Shown one piece after another: positions 9,338-18,714 of a stretch of DNA of 64,000 bases. Source of the stretch: Chitinophaga filiformis (GTDB lineage: Bacteria > Bacteroidota > Bacteroidia > Chitinophagales > Chitinophagaceae); contig NZ_CP095855.1 in the NCBI RefSeq assembly GCF_023100805.1, positions 4,939,001-5,003,000 of the forward strand. The letters run 5' to 3'. Each line of letters opens with the position of its first letter. Positions within the stretch are counted from its first letter, which is position 1. Under the pieces are notes generated by a model, which was not told where the DNA came from, ran no database searches, and saw only the letters and a program-made list of their open reading frames with translations. A program made the translations under genes and the position numbers.

Positions 9338-9967
9338 ATGAGTACATTTTCAAGCCTGAAAGAAAAGATCAAAAGTAATCCCGGCCTCAAACAATTTGCG
9401 CACCGCATGATAATGCCCAGGGGACAGGCCAGGCCACGTTTATGGGTAAGACTGGTAGCAAACCGCTTTATACATAAAAGGGGAAAAGGCGCTGTTGTGC
9501 GCCGTTACACACGCCTGGACGTATTTCCGTTCAACAACTTCACGCTGGGCGCCAAATCCATCATAGAAGATTTCGCCACCATCAACAACGGGATGGGCGA
9601 TGTACTCATCGGCAATAATGTACAGGTGGGCATGGGAAATGTGCTGATAGGTCCTGTTACGATCGGCGACAATGTGATCATTGCCCAGAACGTGGTGATG
9701 TCAGGGCTCAATCACGGCTACCAGGATATCGCTGTCCCTATCGGCATGCAGCCCTGTACCACCAGTGAGATCAATATTGGTGCAGACAGCTGGATCGGCG
9801 CCAACTCGGTGATCACTGCAGGCACAAAAATAGGGGAACATGCAGTGGTAGCAGCGGGTAGCGTTGTTACCAAAGATGTTCCCCCATTCAGTATTGTAGC
9901 CGGGAATCCTGCAAGACTTATCAAACAGTATAACCCGGCTACAAAATTGTGGGAAAGAGTTCCCTGA
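9338..9967 (+). CDS. Left-handed beta-helix (hexapeptide) O-acetyltransferase
   Basis: A 209-residue protein with the hexapeptide-repeat pattern of the WbbJ/WcaF/maltose-O-acetyltransferase group: VLIGNNVQVGMGNVLIGPV then VIIAQNVVMSGLNHGY, where the His after the loop is the usual catalytic base, and the terminal VTKDVPPFSIVAGNPARLIK. These enzymes transfer acetyl from acetyl-CoA to a sugar hydroxyl. It directly follows the glycosyltransferase (4-base gap) and probably acetylates the same glycan. Its stop faces the end of the giant leftward gene with 4 bases between them. Confidence 0.9.
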   Translation: MSTFSSLKEKIKSNPGLKQFAHRMIMPRGQARPRLWVRLVANRFIHKRGKGAVVRRYTRLDVFPFNNFTLGAKSIIEDFATINNGMGDVLIGNNVQVGMGNVLIGPVTIGDNVIIAQNVVMSGLNHGYQDIAVPIGMQPCTTSEINIGADSWIGANSVITAGTKIGEHAVVAAGSVVTKDVPPFSIVAGNPARLIKQYNPATKLWERVP

Positions 9968-9971
9968 TGGC

Positions 9972-12900
9972 TTAATTAGCTTTTATGAACTTCGTACTCC
10001 ATTTATAAGTGCTGTCTTTGTATACCACCTGCAGTATGTATGTACCTGCGGGCAGGGATGATATATCCAGTGCTTCCTGCTGGTTGTCGCCCGCCGGCAG
10101 TATATAGCTCTTCATCGCTCTGCCGGATATATTAAAGATCGTGATAGTCCCCTGTGTCGCATTCTTCATACGTTGTTTGAAGTACAGGGTGCTAACGGCA
10201 GGATTCGGGTAAGTCATGACCTCAGGAACGAATGCATCTCCTTCCGTATCCAGCACCGTCACCTCGAAAGTAGAACGGCTGCTCAGGTTGTTGGCATCTG
10301 TTACCGTCAGTTCAAACACATAGCTGCCAGGGAAGGCCATACCGGAGATCTTCGTACTGCTCGCATTCGGGGCCGAGAAGATTGCCTGCAGCGGACCATA
10401 AACCTGTTTCCATGCATAGGAAGTGATGGTACTGTTAATGGCGTAAGATGCGTTGCCATCAGCATTCATGCTTTGTACCGGTAATTTCAGCGTCAGGTCG
10501 CCCTGTGTACGTGCCACAGGCGCCTTATCATTACTGTTGTTATCGTCGGTTTTTGCCGGCAATACCCTCACCGTTATCCTGTCTTTGGCGGTAGCATTCT
10601 TATTGTCTGTTACCGTCAGCTCGAATGTATAAGTACCCTCTGTCAACGCAGACACTACATTGATGATACCCTGTGAATTGGAGAAGCGTACATCTTTACC
10701 CGCCACCTTCAGCCATTGGTAGTTGGTGATCACACCATCTGCATCAGAGGAAGCGGCAGCATTCAGGATGACACTGTTCACCGGCAGCGTGATGGTCACA
10801 TCAGCACCTGCATTGGCAACAGGCGCTCTATTGCTGACAGGAGCCGGTTTCACTACTACCCTCATTGTATCTGTATCGAGTACATTATCATCATCAGCAA
10901 CTGTGAGCGTCAGCACGTAAGTACCTTCTACGAGGTCTGTAGCCCTGGTAACAGCCACATTAGACTGTGTAAAGGTACCGCCTGAAGGACCACTTAATTT
11001 CCGCCATGCATATTTCATGATCCGGCCATCTGCATCTTTCGAGCCGCTGCCATCCAGTTCAACTGCATTGTTTGGCAGTGTAATGGTTTGGTCAGGCCCT
11101 GCATTGGCAACAGGAGCTATATCTGGTGGCTGGTTGTTCACCCTCACTACCACGTTGGCGGTGGATGTAGCCTTGTCATCGTCTGTAACCGTCAGGGAGA
11201 ACGTGTATGTTCCGCCTACAAAGCCTGTGACTGTCGTCCTTGCGTTGCTGGCATTGGTGACTATACCACCGGCAGCCGGCCCGCTTATTTTCTTCCAGGC
11301 GTATTTAACGATCTTACCGTCGGGATCTTTAGAGCCAGAACCGTCCAGTGTTACCGTATTAACAGGCAATGTGATGCTCTGCATGCCGCCCGCGTCGGCT
11401 ACAGGCGCCTTATTCGGTTGTGCAACAGGGTTCACCGTTACCGTTACATTCGCGGTAGCTGTCGCATTATCATCGTCGGTCACGGTCAAAGAGAATACAT
11501 ACGTTCCTGCCACCAGGCCTGTTACTGTAGTTTTGGCAAGCGTAGCAGCGGATAATGTACCTGCTACAGGCCCGCTTAATTTCTTCCAGGCATATTTGGT
11601 GATCTTACCATCCGCGTCTTTGGAGGCTGAACCGTCCAATGCCACTGAATTGACAGGCAACGTGATGGTGGTATTGGCGCCAGCATTGGCTACAGGCGCC
11701 TTATTTGGTTGTACAACAGGGTTCACCGTTACCGTCACATTCGCGGTAGCTGTTGCATTATCATCGTCGGTCACGGTCAAAGAGAATACATACGTTCCTG
11801 CCACCAGGCCTGTTACTGTAGTTTTGGCAAGCGTAGCAGCGGATAATGTACCTGCTACAGGCCCGCTTAATTTCTTCCAGGCATATTTGGTGATCTTACC
11901 ATCCGCGTCTTTGGAGGCTGAACCGTCCAATGCCACTGAATTGACAGGCAACGTGATGGTGGTATTGGCGCCAGCATTGGCTACAGGCGCCTTATTTGGT
12001 TGTACAACAGGGTTCACCGTTACCGTCACATTCGCGGTAGCTGTTGCATTATCATCGTCGGTCACGGTCAGGGAGAATACATATGTTCCTGCCACCAGAC
12101 CTGTTACTGTAGTTTTGGCAAGCGTAGCAGCGGATAATGTACCTGCTACAGGCCCGCTTAATTTCTTCCAGGCATATTTGGTGATCTTACCATCCGCGTC
12201 TTTCGAGGCTGAACCGTCCAATGCCACTGAATTGACAGGCAACGTGATGGTGGTATTAGCACCGGCATTGGCTACAGGCGCTTTATTCGCCACCGCAGGA
12301 TTTACTTTTACAGTAATACTGTCTACGTCTGTAGCAGCTTTATCGTCAGTGATCGTCAGGGTGAAGATGTAGGTACCTGCCGCCAGTCCTGTTACACTTG
12401 TAGTAGCGATGGCCGCGTTGGTGATAGCCGCATTGTTTGGTCCGGATAACTGTTTCCAGGCGTATTTACTGATCTTTCCATCTGCATCAGTGGAGGCAGA
12501 AGCATCGAGTGTTACGGTATTGGTTGGCAGTGTGATGGTAATATCCTTACCGGCGTTAGCCACCGGTGTACTGTTATTGCCCTGACCAGGGGAAGCTGGT
12601 CCCTGGTATTCATAGGCGCCTACATCGAAGCCCTTGTTCATAGGGCGTCTATTGCCATCAAGATCGTCGGCCAGGCCTAAATCAGCAACCGATTTACCGG
12701 CATCGATCGCTTTGGATTTAGCGGTCAGGTGCAGATCGCCGCCTGCGCCATTTGTTACTACACTTGCGGCATTCGCAATAGTGGAGAAGAGGTTATTACC
12801 GTAGTCGAATTTAATGTTCTGCGCCCCCCTGATGTAAATGCCATCCGTGGGATAGCTGCCACCTAAAGACTTTTCGATGATCAGGTTGTTGTATACTTTA

Positions 12901-14747
12901 TGGCCGATAGTGGTCAGGTATGCATATATCTTGATGCCACTATTGCCCGTATTGTAGATCGTGTTGTTGTATATATAGGCGGTCACCGGTTCAAGGATCA
13001 GCTTATCCGCCACCTGGATGCCCTCTCCGTTCTCTACGTTGGAAACGGTGTTGTTGTAGACGTAAGAGATGCCCGAACCAAACAATGCGATACCGGGCAG
13101 ATAACCGTCATCAACCACGTTGTCGTACAACTTCACCCGGGAGCCACCGCCCATCAGCATACCATAACTTTGTGCATCCAGCTTGTTGGTGCCGTAGTTA
13201 CGTACAACATTGTTGTGTACCCGGTTGTCTCCCATATCCGCCATGGCCACCTGTATACCATCCTGGCCCATGTACTGGAGATCATTATCGTATACTTCCA
13301 GGTCCTGGATATGGTGGGATTTAATGCCTTTGCAGAGAAGGTAATCCATGATGTAATGGGTGTTGCCGATATAGAACCCTTCATAGGCGGCATAGCGGCC
13401 TTTGATGTGGTGTATCTTCACATTCTTCATCACATACCTGCCTTCCCAGAACTGTGGATTGTCGCATTCCTGCGTGGTCTTCGCCACGATGAAGGAACCT
13501 ACGTCGTGGATATAGAAATTGTGTACATCAATATCAGAGCTGCCGGAGCCCAGGTACATCCCCTGCATTTTGACACCGATCAGGTTCTTACCATTTACAT
13601 CAAAGCCATATTCTATACCAGGCGTACCGGAGCCGGTGATGTGCAGGAATTTACCTCCCATGATGCCAAAAGAAACATCTGTTTTCAGGGTCTTGATACC
13701 CGTTCTTACCACACCGCCGCAATTGGTGATCACGATCGGTTTGGCGGCTGTACCTACCAGGTTACCCAGCTGTATAAACTCGTAGTCGCCGGCGGGTATA
13801 CAGAGAGTATCGCCCGGGTTGAGCTTGAAGGCGCTCATGGCATCTGTATAATACATGCCATTACCAATATTGGGTTTTGCCATCACTTTCTTGTTGCCCG
13901 GCGGAGGTGGCGGCGGCGGACTACTCACAGGCTTTCCCTGCTCGTATTGCAGCATCCATTCGTATACGTTCATACCATTTTCCTTATAGGCAGGATCATA
14001 GGCCCTGGACCAGGCATCATGTCCTTTTGCGTCGAAAATGGTGAGTTTGGGTTGTGGATTGGGAGCTGGTTTATAGGCATCTATCATGGACACCCAGTCC
14101 TTTGAATATTGTGAGGGCACCATCGGGTCATCTTCATTATGAAGGAACCACATGGGCACATCGTATTTAGCTACATTGTTTGGAGCTGAGGGCAGCTGTC
14201 TGGGGTTCATATTACCTGCAATAGGAACAGCTGCAGCAACGATCTTGGCATAGGCGTCGCCCGCGCTCGCGAAGTCTTCCGTAACACCGCCACCCATACT
14301 CAGGCCGGTTACATAGATCCGCTTGTTATCAATCCTGTACTTCTTTTTCAGATAGTTGACCAGGCTCAATACATCCACAGGAGCGGGAATTTTCTTAAAC
14401 TGCGGGGCAACAACTATAAATGAATAAGATTTGCCCTGTACTGTAAATGAAGCAGGAAACGTTCCGTTGGTAATGAGCTTCGGTATACCGTTCCTCAGCA
14501 CAGCAGGCAGCTGTGTGGTACCGTTACCCAATTCTCCTATCCCGTGAATGAAGATCAGCAGAGGAAAAGATTCTTTGCTGCCTGCATAGGATGGAGGAAC
14601 ATATTCATAATACCCCCCGGAATTTGTAACATTGGTTCCGGCTAATGATACCGCCGTCATCTGGGCGGTTGCTGCTAACGTTGGGTACAGCCCCACTGCA
14701 AGGCATACAGTGAACAGTCTGACCATAGTTGTGTACAAATGTTTCAT
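9972..14747 (-). CDS. Giant secreted esterase / right-handed beta-helix / PKD-repeat protein with T9SS tail
   Basis: A 1591-residue secreted protein. Residues 1-~30 are a signal peptide. Residues ~40-275 are an alpha/beta-hydrolase of the PHB-depolymerase/feruloyl-esterase kind, with nucleophile S150 in GLSMGGG and a likely catalytic His in DAKGHDAW. A short proline run (278-286) links to a right-handed parallel beta-helix domain (~296-700) of the pectate-lyase-like type, which fits polysaccharide binding or cleavage. Eight PKD domains follow (~735-1500); numbers 2-4 are virtually identical. The last ~80 residues (TYPNPAVSTLYFKQ to KWSTKFIKAN) are a T9SS type A sorting domain, so the protein is exported and surface-anchored or released. 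Substrate is inferred, not shown: an acylated polysaccharide, perhaps the local EPS. Confidence 0.88.
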   Translation of the reverse strand: MKHLYTTMVRLFTVCLAVGLYPTLAATAQMTAVSLAGTNVTNSGGYYEYVPPSYAGSKESFPLLIFIHGIGELGNGTTQLPAVLRNGIPKLITNGTFPASFTVQGKSYSFIVVAPQFKKIPAPVDVLSLVNYLKKKYRIDNKRIYVTGLSMGGGVTEDFASAGDAYAKIVAAAVPIAGNMNPRQLPSAPNNVAKYDVPMWFLHNEDDPMVPSQYSKDWVSMIDAYKPAPNPQPKLTIFDAKGHDAWSRAYDPAYKENGMNVYEWMLQYEQGKPVSSPPPPPPPGNKKVMAKPNIGNGMYYTDAMSAFKLNPGDTLCIPAGDYEFIQLGNLVGTAAKPIVITNCGGVVRTGIKTLKTDVSFGIMGGKFLHITGSGTPGIEYGFDVNGKNLIGVKMQGMYLGSGSSDIDVHNFYIHDVGSFIVAKTTQECDNPQFWEGRYVMKNVKIHHIKGRYAAYEGFYIGNTHYIMDYLLCKGIKSHHIQDLEVYDNDLQYMGQDGIQVAMADMGDNRVHNNVVRNYGTNKLDAQSYGMLMGGGSRVKLYDNVVDDGYLPGIALFGSGISYVYNNTVSNVENGEGIQVADKLILEPVTAYIYNNTIYNTGNSGIKIYAYLTTIGHKVYNNLIIEKSLGGSYPTDGIYIRGAQNIKFDYGNNLFSTIANAASVVTNGAGGDLHLTAKSKAIDAGKSVADLGLADDLDGNRRPMNKGFDVGAYEYQGPASPGQGNNSTPVANAGKDITITLPTNTVTLDASASTDADGKISKYAWKQLSGPNNAAITNAAIATTSVTGLAAGTYIFTLTITDDKAATDVDSITVKVNPAVANKAPVANAGANTTITLPVNSVALDGSASKDADGKITKYAWKKLSGPVAGTLSAATLAKTTVTGLVAGTYVFSLTVTDDDNATATANVTVTVNPVVQPNKAPVANAGANTTITLPVNSVALDGSASKDADGKITKYAWKKLSGPVAGTLSAATLAKTTVTGLVAGTYVFSLTVTDDDNATATANVTVTVNPVVQPNKAPVANAGANTTITLPVNSVALDGSASKDADGKITKYAWKKLSGPVAGTLSAATLAKTTVTGLVAGTYVFSLTVTDDDNATATANVTVTVNPVAQPNKAPVADAGGMQSITLPVNTVTLDGSGSKDPDGKIVKYAWKKISGPAAGGIVTNASNARTTVTGFVGGTYTFSLTVTDDDKATSTANVVVRVNNQPPDIAPVANAGPDQTITLPNNAVELDGSGSKDADGRIMKYAWRKLSGPSGGTFTQSNVAVTRATDLVEGTYVLTLTVADDDNVLDTDTMRVVVKPAPVSNRAPVANAGADVTITLPVNSVILNAAASSDADGVITNYQWLKVAGKDVRFSNSQGIINVVSALTEGTYTFELTVTDNKNATAKDRITVRVLPAKTDDNNSNDKAPVARTQGDLTLKLPVQSMNADGNASYAINSTITSYAWKQVYGPLQAIFSAPNASSTKISGMAFPGSYVFELTVTDANNLSSRSTFEVTVLDTEGDAFVPEVMTYPNPAVSTLYFKQRMKNATQGTITIFNISGRAMKSYILPAGDNQQEALDISSLPAGTYILQVVYKDSTYKWSTKFIKAN
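11410..12282. repeat. Three in-frame 291 bp tandem repeats encoding identical PKD domains
   Basis: The TTATTYGGTTG anchor recurs at 11410, 11701, 11992 and 12283, exactly 291 bp (97 codons) apart. The three units differ by only a handful of bases, whereas the flanking PKD domains of the same gene are clearly diverged at DNA and protein level. This points to recent unequal recombination, with copy number likely variable between strains. Confidence 0.95.
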
Positions 14748-15256
14748 CAGTCAGGTTTTTCAAAAAAATTATATGGTGTGCATGCCGGGGTTTATCCCCT
14801 ACTTCTAAAAAATGACAAAGCAATCAGTTGAAATGGTTAAAGCACGCTGGATGTAATCGTGTACGTTTTCCTTCAGAGGTCTTGTCAATGTCGCCGTGAT
14901 GTTCCGTTTACTTCACCTGGTTGTTCATAAGGGCGTGTGATTATCTATGCTGGTGTGTCCCAATCATCTGATATTCTCCTACTTCTTAGATTTTTTTAAT
15001 CCCGCGACAAAGTACAATAATTTTATTTGTCAAATAGAATATTTTTTATATGTAATTATACTAATTAATAAAGCATTATAAAAAATAATACGTAAATAAG
15101 TAGCAACGATAATATTGCTGGAGCAGTGGTAAATTAAATTTTGTGAAACTTTTACATTATGGTAATATTGTGGCGTCGGAATACACCTTCCCCAAATAAT
15201 CTTATCCTGTAAAAAAGACCGCACAAAATTTCAATCACTGGTTTTATATCAAATAC
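14748..15256. promoter_or_regulatory. Divergent intergenic region between the giant esterase gene and the flippase gene
   Basis: About 510 bp without a credible gene. It is strongly AT-rich from about 14990 to 15130, as expected for divergent promoters. Leftward, GTACTTTG near 15010-15017 is one base short of TAnnTTTG. No clear hairpin or riboswitch-like structure was found. The 64-codon frame at 15030-15224 lies in this AT-rich DNA and is not believable. Confidence 0.5.
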
Positions 15257-16594
15257 ATGGGATTTAAATTACTATCGGTATTTAACAACAGGCATTTTCA
15301 TTCTTTATTAGGTAATCTCGTCTCGGCTTTTCTGAATGTACTATCATTTGCCATTCTCGTTCGTTTACTGTCCCTGTCTGCCTTCGGGGAATGGGTATTG
15401 TTCATAGGCACTTACACTGTACTTGATCAGATCCGGACCGCCCTGCTGCAATCTGGCATTATTAAATTCTATACCGGCGCCGATGAAGAAAGGGGCCGGG
15501 AGGTGGCAGGCAGCGCATGGTACCTGGTGCTCATTTTAACGGGCATTTATCTGCTGCTGAATCTCATTGCAGGGCTTATACTATACAACTATTTCGATGA
15601 GACCTGGCGCTTCTTTATGCGCTGGCTGGGCCTTATGATGGTCGTTTCTGTACCCTTCAACGTGGCCAGCTGGTTCCTGCAGTCAGAGCATCGTTTTGAC
15701 AAAATATTGCAGATCCGTTTCTGGCAGAACGGCGGCTTCCTGGTACTGATATTACTGTTCCATTTCTTTGGCAGCGTTACCCTTCCCAATGTGCTGGTTG
15801 CCTATATGACCGGGCTGGCAGCTACCAGCTGTTTCACGCTGCTGAAAGGATGGACGAAGGTACGTACCCTGGTATACAATACTAAAAAGCAGGTGATGGT
15901 GCTGGTAAAATACGGCTGGCTCATTGTAGGCAGTATGATCTCTTCCGGTTTTCTCAACTATTCCGATAACTTCCTGATCCGTACCATGATCAGTCCTGCG
16001 GCTGTAGCTATATACAGCATCCCCCAAAAGTTCATGGAAGTCATAGAGATCATCCTCCGCAGCTTTGTGGCTACCGCACAGCCTACGCTTTCCGGCGCGG
16101 CCAACAGAAATGAATGGGGAGAGGTGTCACGGGCTTTCAGCCGTTATACCGGCGTTGTCAGCATCGTCATCATTCCTTTTATCATTGGCATGATCATCTT
16201 TACGCAACCACTGATCATCATCCTGGCCGGCCGTGCATACCTGCCTGCTACAGATGTGGTGCGCATCTTTCTCTTATGTGCCTTTCTCTACCCTATTGAC
16301 CGTTTCATAGGTGTAGCCCTTGATATGATCAACCGTCCGCTGACCAATTTCTATAAAAACTTCATCAAACTGGTGCTAAATATTATCGGGGACGTTGTCT
16401 TCATTGCGATTTTCCATGATGTGCGCTGGGTTGCATTTGGATCACTGCTGAATATGATCATCTGCGTCGTGATAGGATATTATATGCTGAAGAAATATGT
16501 GCCATTCACAACGGGTGAGATCATCAGGCTGGGATGGGCGGAATGCCTGGTAATGCTGGAGAAGGTAACCGGAAAGCTGAAACTGGTAAAATAA
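15257..16594 (+). CDS. Polysaccharide flippase (Wzx/MOP superfamily)
   Basis: A 445-residue polytopic membrane protein with about 12-14 hydrophobic helices. The start LLGNLVSAFLNVLSFAILVRLLSLSAFGEWVLF is the typical first helix pair of MOP-superfamily O-antigen/EPS translocases, and GWLIVGSMISSGFLNYSDNFLIRTMIS matches the central region. It should flip the lipid-linked repeat unit across the inner membrane. It stands alone between the giant secreted esterase gene and a lipoprotein gene but lies within the EPS region, so it is the best Wzx candidate here. It ends at a strong bidirectional hairpin. Confidence 0.9.
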   Translation: MGFKLLSVFNNRHFHSLLGNLVSAFLNVLSFAILVRLLSLSAFGEWVLFIGTYTVLDQIRTALLQSGIIKFYTGADEERGREVAGSAWYLVLILTGIYLLLNLIAGLILYNYFDETWRFFMRWLGLMMVVSVPFNVASWFLQSEHRFDKILQIRFWQNGGFLVLILLFHFFGSVTLPNVLVAYMTGLAATSCFTLLKGWTKVRTLVYNTKKQVMVLVKYGWLIVGSMISSGFLNYSDNFLIRTMISPAAVAIYSIPQKFMEVIEIILRSFVATAQPTLSGAANRNEWGEVSRAFSRYTGVVSIVIIPFIIGMIIFTQPLIIILAGRAYLPATDVVRIFLLCAFLYPIDRFIGVALDMINRPLTNFYKNFIKLVLNIIGDVVFIAIFHDVRWVAFGSLLNMIICVVIGYYMLKKYVPFTTGEIIRLGWAECLVMLEKVTGKLKLVK

Positions 16595-16596
16595 CA

Positions 16597-16637
16597 GATG
16601 CCTGCCTCTCCCTGACAGAAAGGGACAGGCAGGCATC
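16597..16637. terminator. Bidirectional terminator between flippase and lipoprotein genes
   Basis: A 17 bp stem with a single mismatch (16597-16613 with 16621-16637) closes a 7-base loop, followed by TTTATAAATT on the right. It separates two converging genes. Confidence 0.75.
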
Positions 16638-16656
16638 TTTATAAATTGACGACCTC

Positions 16657-17748
16657 TCAGGGCGTATCCATGCTCTGGATCAATGACACCAGCGCTGCCG
16701 GAGTTACCGGAGCCAGTGTAAAATTAATACCCACAAAGCCACCGGAAGGCGAAGGAATAGTAACAGGCAGTTTCTGCGCAAAGAAGTTGCCATTCAGCGC
16801 CGTGATGGCCAGAAATGTACCTGACTGACCAATAGGTACGGAATTCTGGTAGCTTAATAGACCCTGGCGACCAACAGGCGCATTCAGGATCACATTGTAC
16901 AACTTTACCACCGTATTTACACCGGCAGGTTTGAAAAACAACATGCAGGGCTCTTCACCACCATAGCTGGTTTGCGTGGCGGGATTGTAGAAGTTTGTAA
17001 AGTAGCCAAGTACCGTAGTTTTCGGACCTGGCAGGTTGGTCAGCGCATCACAGTTCCTCCAGGCCATCAGGCTATCGAGACGGAAATTCAGCGTACCGTT
17101 AGTGCCGTTGAATAATGCGAATCCCGGCGCAGCATTCCAGGAAACACCCTGGTTAGCGCTGGCAGCAACGGGGATAGTTACCGGCTGATTCAAATCATTA
17201 TAACCGGAGGTAGTGATGATCACAGACGTATCGCCACCCCACATGGGCACACCATCCTGTGCTGGTCTTTTGGCTACAGGCACCTGTACGGCCACGGCGC
17301 TGTCGGCACGCAGCTTCAGGTCCTGTCCTCCCTGGGTAGCCCGTACGAAGAATTCTCCGTAAGATGTGAGCTGTGCGCCGCCATTGGTAGCTGTAGGCCT
17401 GCTGGCGAAGATCATGCTGCTGGGCTTCAGGATCTCCTTAATGACGATGTCAACGGTGCCCGAAACCGGGCCGCCACTCTGTGTGGTCAGGGAGTTGGGA
17501 CTGAATGTGTAAACAGAACCTTGCTTCGTTTTGATTCTACCTCCCTGTTTACCGTCAACTTTGAAAAATTCGTACTGGGGCCCGTTCTGCTGCAACAGTT
17601 TTGCCAGCATGGCGCCGTCCGGATCATCCTCAGCCGCTGTAACAGCCAGCTTGTTCTGATCTTGTAATTTCGCTTCTTTTGAACAGGATGTAAAACTGAG
17701 CGCGGCAATGCACAGGCCGCCCCATGTCAAGAGGGAAAAGGATTTCAT
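16657..17748 (-). CDS. Predicted outer-membrane lipoprotein of unknown function
   Basis: A 363-residue protein with an N-terminal lipoprotein signal (LSFTSC, with C22 the lipidated residue), so it is probably anchored to the outer membrane. The mature part is rich in beta-prone, Thr/Val/Gly-rich sequence, with motifs such as GSVYTFSPNSL and YTFSPN near residue 80 and a YFTNFYNP stretch near 255. I do not recognise the family. Similar Bacteroidota lipoproteins carry carboxypeptidase-regulatory or Ig-like folds, but nothing here is diagnostic. A TAATTTTG box at 17786-17793 (leftward) lies 37 bases upstream. It converges with the flippase gene. Confidence 0.7.
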   Translation of the reverse strand: MKSFSLLTWGGLCIAALSFTSCSKEAKLQDQNKLAVTAAEDDPDGAMLAKLLQQNGPQYEFFKVDGKQGGRIKTKQGSVYTFSPNSLTTQSGGPVSGTVDIVIKEILKPSSMIFASRPTATNGGAQLTSYGEFFVRATQGGQDLKLRADSAVAVQVPVAKRPAQDGVPMWGGDTSVIITTSGYNDLNQPVTIPVAASANQGVSWNAAPGFALFNGTNGTLNFRLDSLMAWRNCDALTNLPGPKTTVLGYFTNFYNPATQTSYGGEEPCMLFFKPAGVNTVVKLYNVILNAPVGRQGLLSYQNSVPIGQSGTFLAITALNGNFFAQKLPVTIPSPSGGFVGINFTLAPVTPAALVSLIQSMDTP

Positions 17749-17785
17749 CGTGGTTTGTTTTAAGTTAGGGGTTTTCTGTCGGGGA

Positions 17786-17793
17786 CAAAATTA
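17786..17793 (-). promoter_or_regulatory. Candidate -7 box TAATTTTG for the lipoprotein gene
   Basis: On the reverse strand this matches TAnnTTTG, 37 bases upstream of the ATG at 17748. The identical octamer, at a similar distance, precedes panD and the glycogen-synthase-like gene. Confidence 0.5.
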
Positions 17794-17904
17794 TTCATAA
17801 TGGCTGCTGTCATATAGACACCATGTTGTAACACTGAAAATACTTTTGCATATACGTTGCCCTTCCAGAGCAGTCCGGGCTGGCACATCAGCTGCGATCA
17901 AAAA

Positions 17905-17940
17905 CGAAAAGGCCTCCAGGCCGCTGCCAGGAAGCCTCTC
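17905..17940 (-). terminator. Terminator at the end of the leftward EPS operon
   Basis: Read leftward, AGGCTTCCTGGC and GGCCTGGAGGCCT form a stem with two mismatches and are followed by a T-rich tract (TTTTCGTTTTT). It lies about 30 bases past the stop of the methyltransferase gene. Confidence 0.65.
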
Positions 17941-17967
17941 GCTCCTTAAAAACAATCCTGTATTAGA

Positions 17968-18702
17968 CTAAATTCTTTTCAACACTTTCGATCTGATGAT
18001 ACTTTTGCAGATATCTGTGAAAGCCCGTGTGGCCTCCGCCAGTTCCTTTCCAAGGGAACGCTGCGGGAAATAATGCAGGACCATTTCTCGGGTCCAGGGC
18101 TCTTCGAAGTATTTAAGAATGTCTTTGTCTTCCGGATTCACAATAAACTCAAAATTGTCTTCCCATTCTACCCGCATCGTGTGCAGATTGGGGTGAGTCC
18201 TTTCCATGATCTTATACCCGATGGAAGCTTTGGGCAGGTATTCCAGGTACAGGTCGCCAAAGTCGAAACTGGTAGGAAAAGCGATCCTTTCCTTGTCTAC
18301 CAGCACCACCTTTCCTTCTACTTCCAGCAGTACCCACTTGTGGGATTTCTTTGGGAACAGATGTTCTCCCAGCAGGGATGGTGTTTCAATATAACCTCTT
18401 TTAGCTACACGGAACTGTTCATTGAGGAAGGCCACAGGGTCTTCCACGTGTTCCAGTACGTGATTACAGATCACGTAGTCAAATTCCTTGTCTTTGAAAG
18501 GCAGGTGCTCTCCGTCTGCCTTCAGGAACTGCTGGTTCCTCAGCACTTTTATGTCGCCGCTGCGATGCGTATTATCGTCTACGTACTTATCTACCACCAC
18601 ATTTGACCTGGGGTGCGGATTGTGGCCGCCTCCCACCTCAAGTACCCTGTCCGTTTTTTTAATATTCAGGTCGAAACGGGATTGCGGATTTCTGATTTTC
18701 AT
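17968..18702 (-). CDS. Class I SAM-dependent methyltransferase (Methyltransf_11 type)
   Basis: A 244-residue protein with the SAM-binding motif I VLEVGGGHNPHP near residue 20, an acidic motif II region (VVVDKYVDD) and the motif IV region DYVICNHVLEHVEDP near residue 86, all typical of Methyltransf_11. The C-terminal part has no known motif. It is the last gene of the leftward EPS operon (12-base gap to the GT4 gene), so it may methylate a sugar of the repeat unit or cap the chain; the actual acceptor is unknown. Confidence 0.85.
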   Translation of the reverse strand: MKIRNPQSRFDLNIKKTDRVLEVGGGHNPHPRSNVVVDKYVDDNTHRSGDIKVLRNQQFLKADGEHLPFKDKEFDYVICNHVLEHVEDPVAFLNEQFRVAKRGYIETPSLLGEHLFPKKSHKWVLLEVEGKVVLVDKERIAFPTSFDFGDLYLEYLPKASIGYKIMERTHPNLHTMRVEWEDNFEFIVNPEDKDILKYFEEPWTREMVLHYFPQRSLGKELAEATRAFTDICKSIIRSKVLKRI

Positions 18703-18714
18703 GCGTATAGTTTA

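Noticed and set aside
10173..14105. Long antisense frames opposite the 1591-residue gene, including a 451-codon frame at 11017-12372
   Set aside because: They mirror the PKD repeats and beta-helix; periodicity and composition come from the sense strand.
15030..15224. 64-codon leftward frame between the giant esterase and flippase genes
   Set aside because: AT-rich promoter DNA, no protein-like features and no neighbours in the same direction.
17841..17848. TACTTTTG on the plus strand as a promoter
   Set aside because: It leads into no rightward gene; treated as chance, and a caution for the other boxes.
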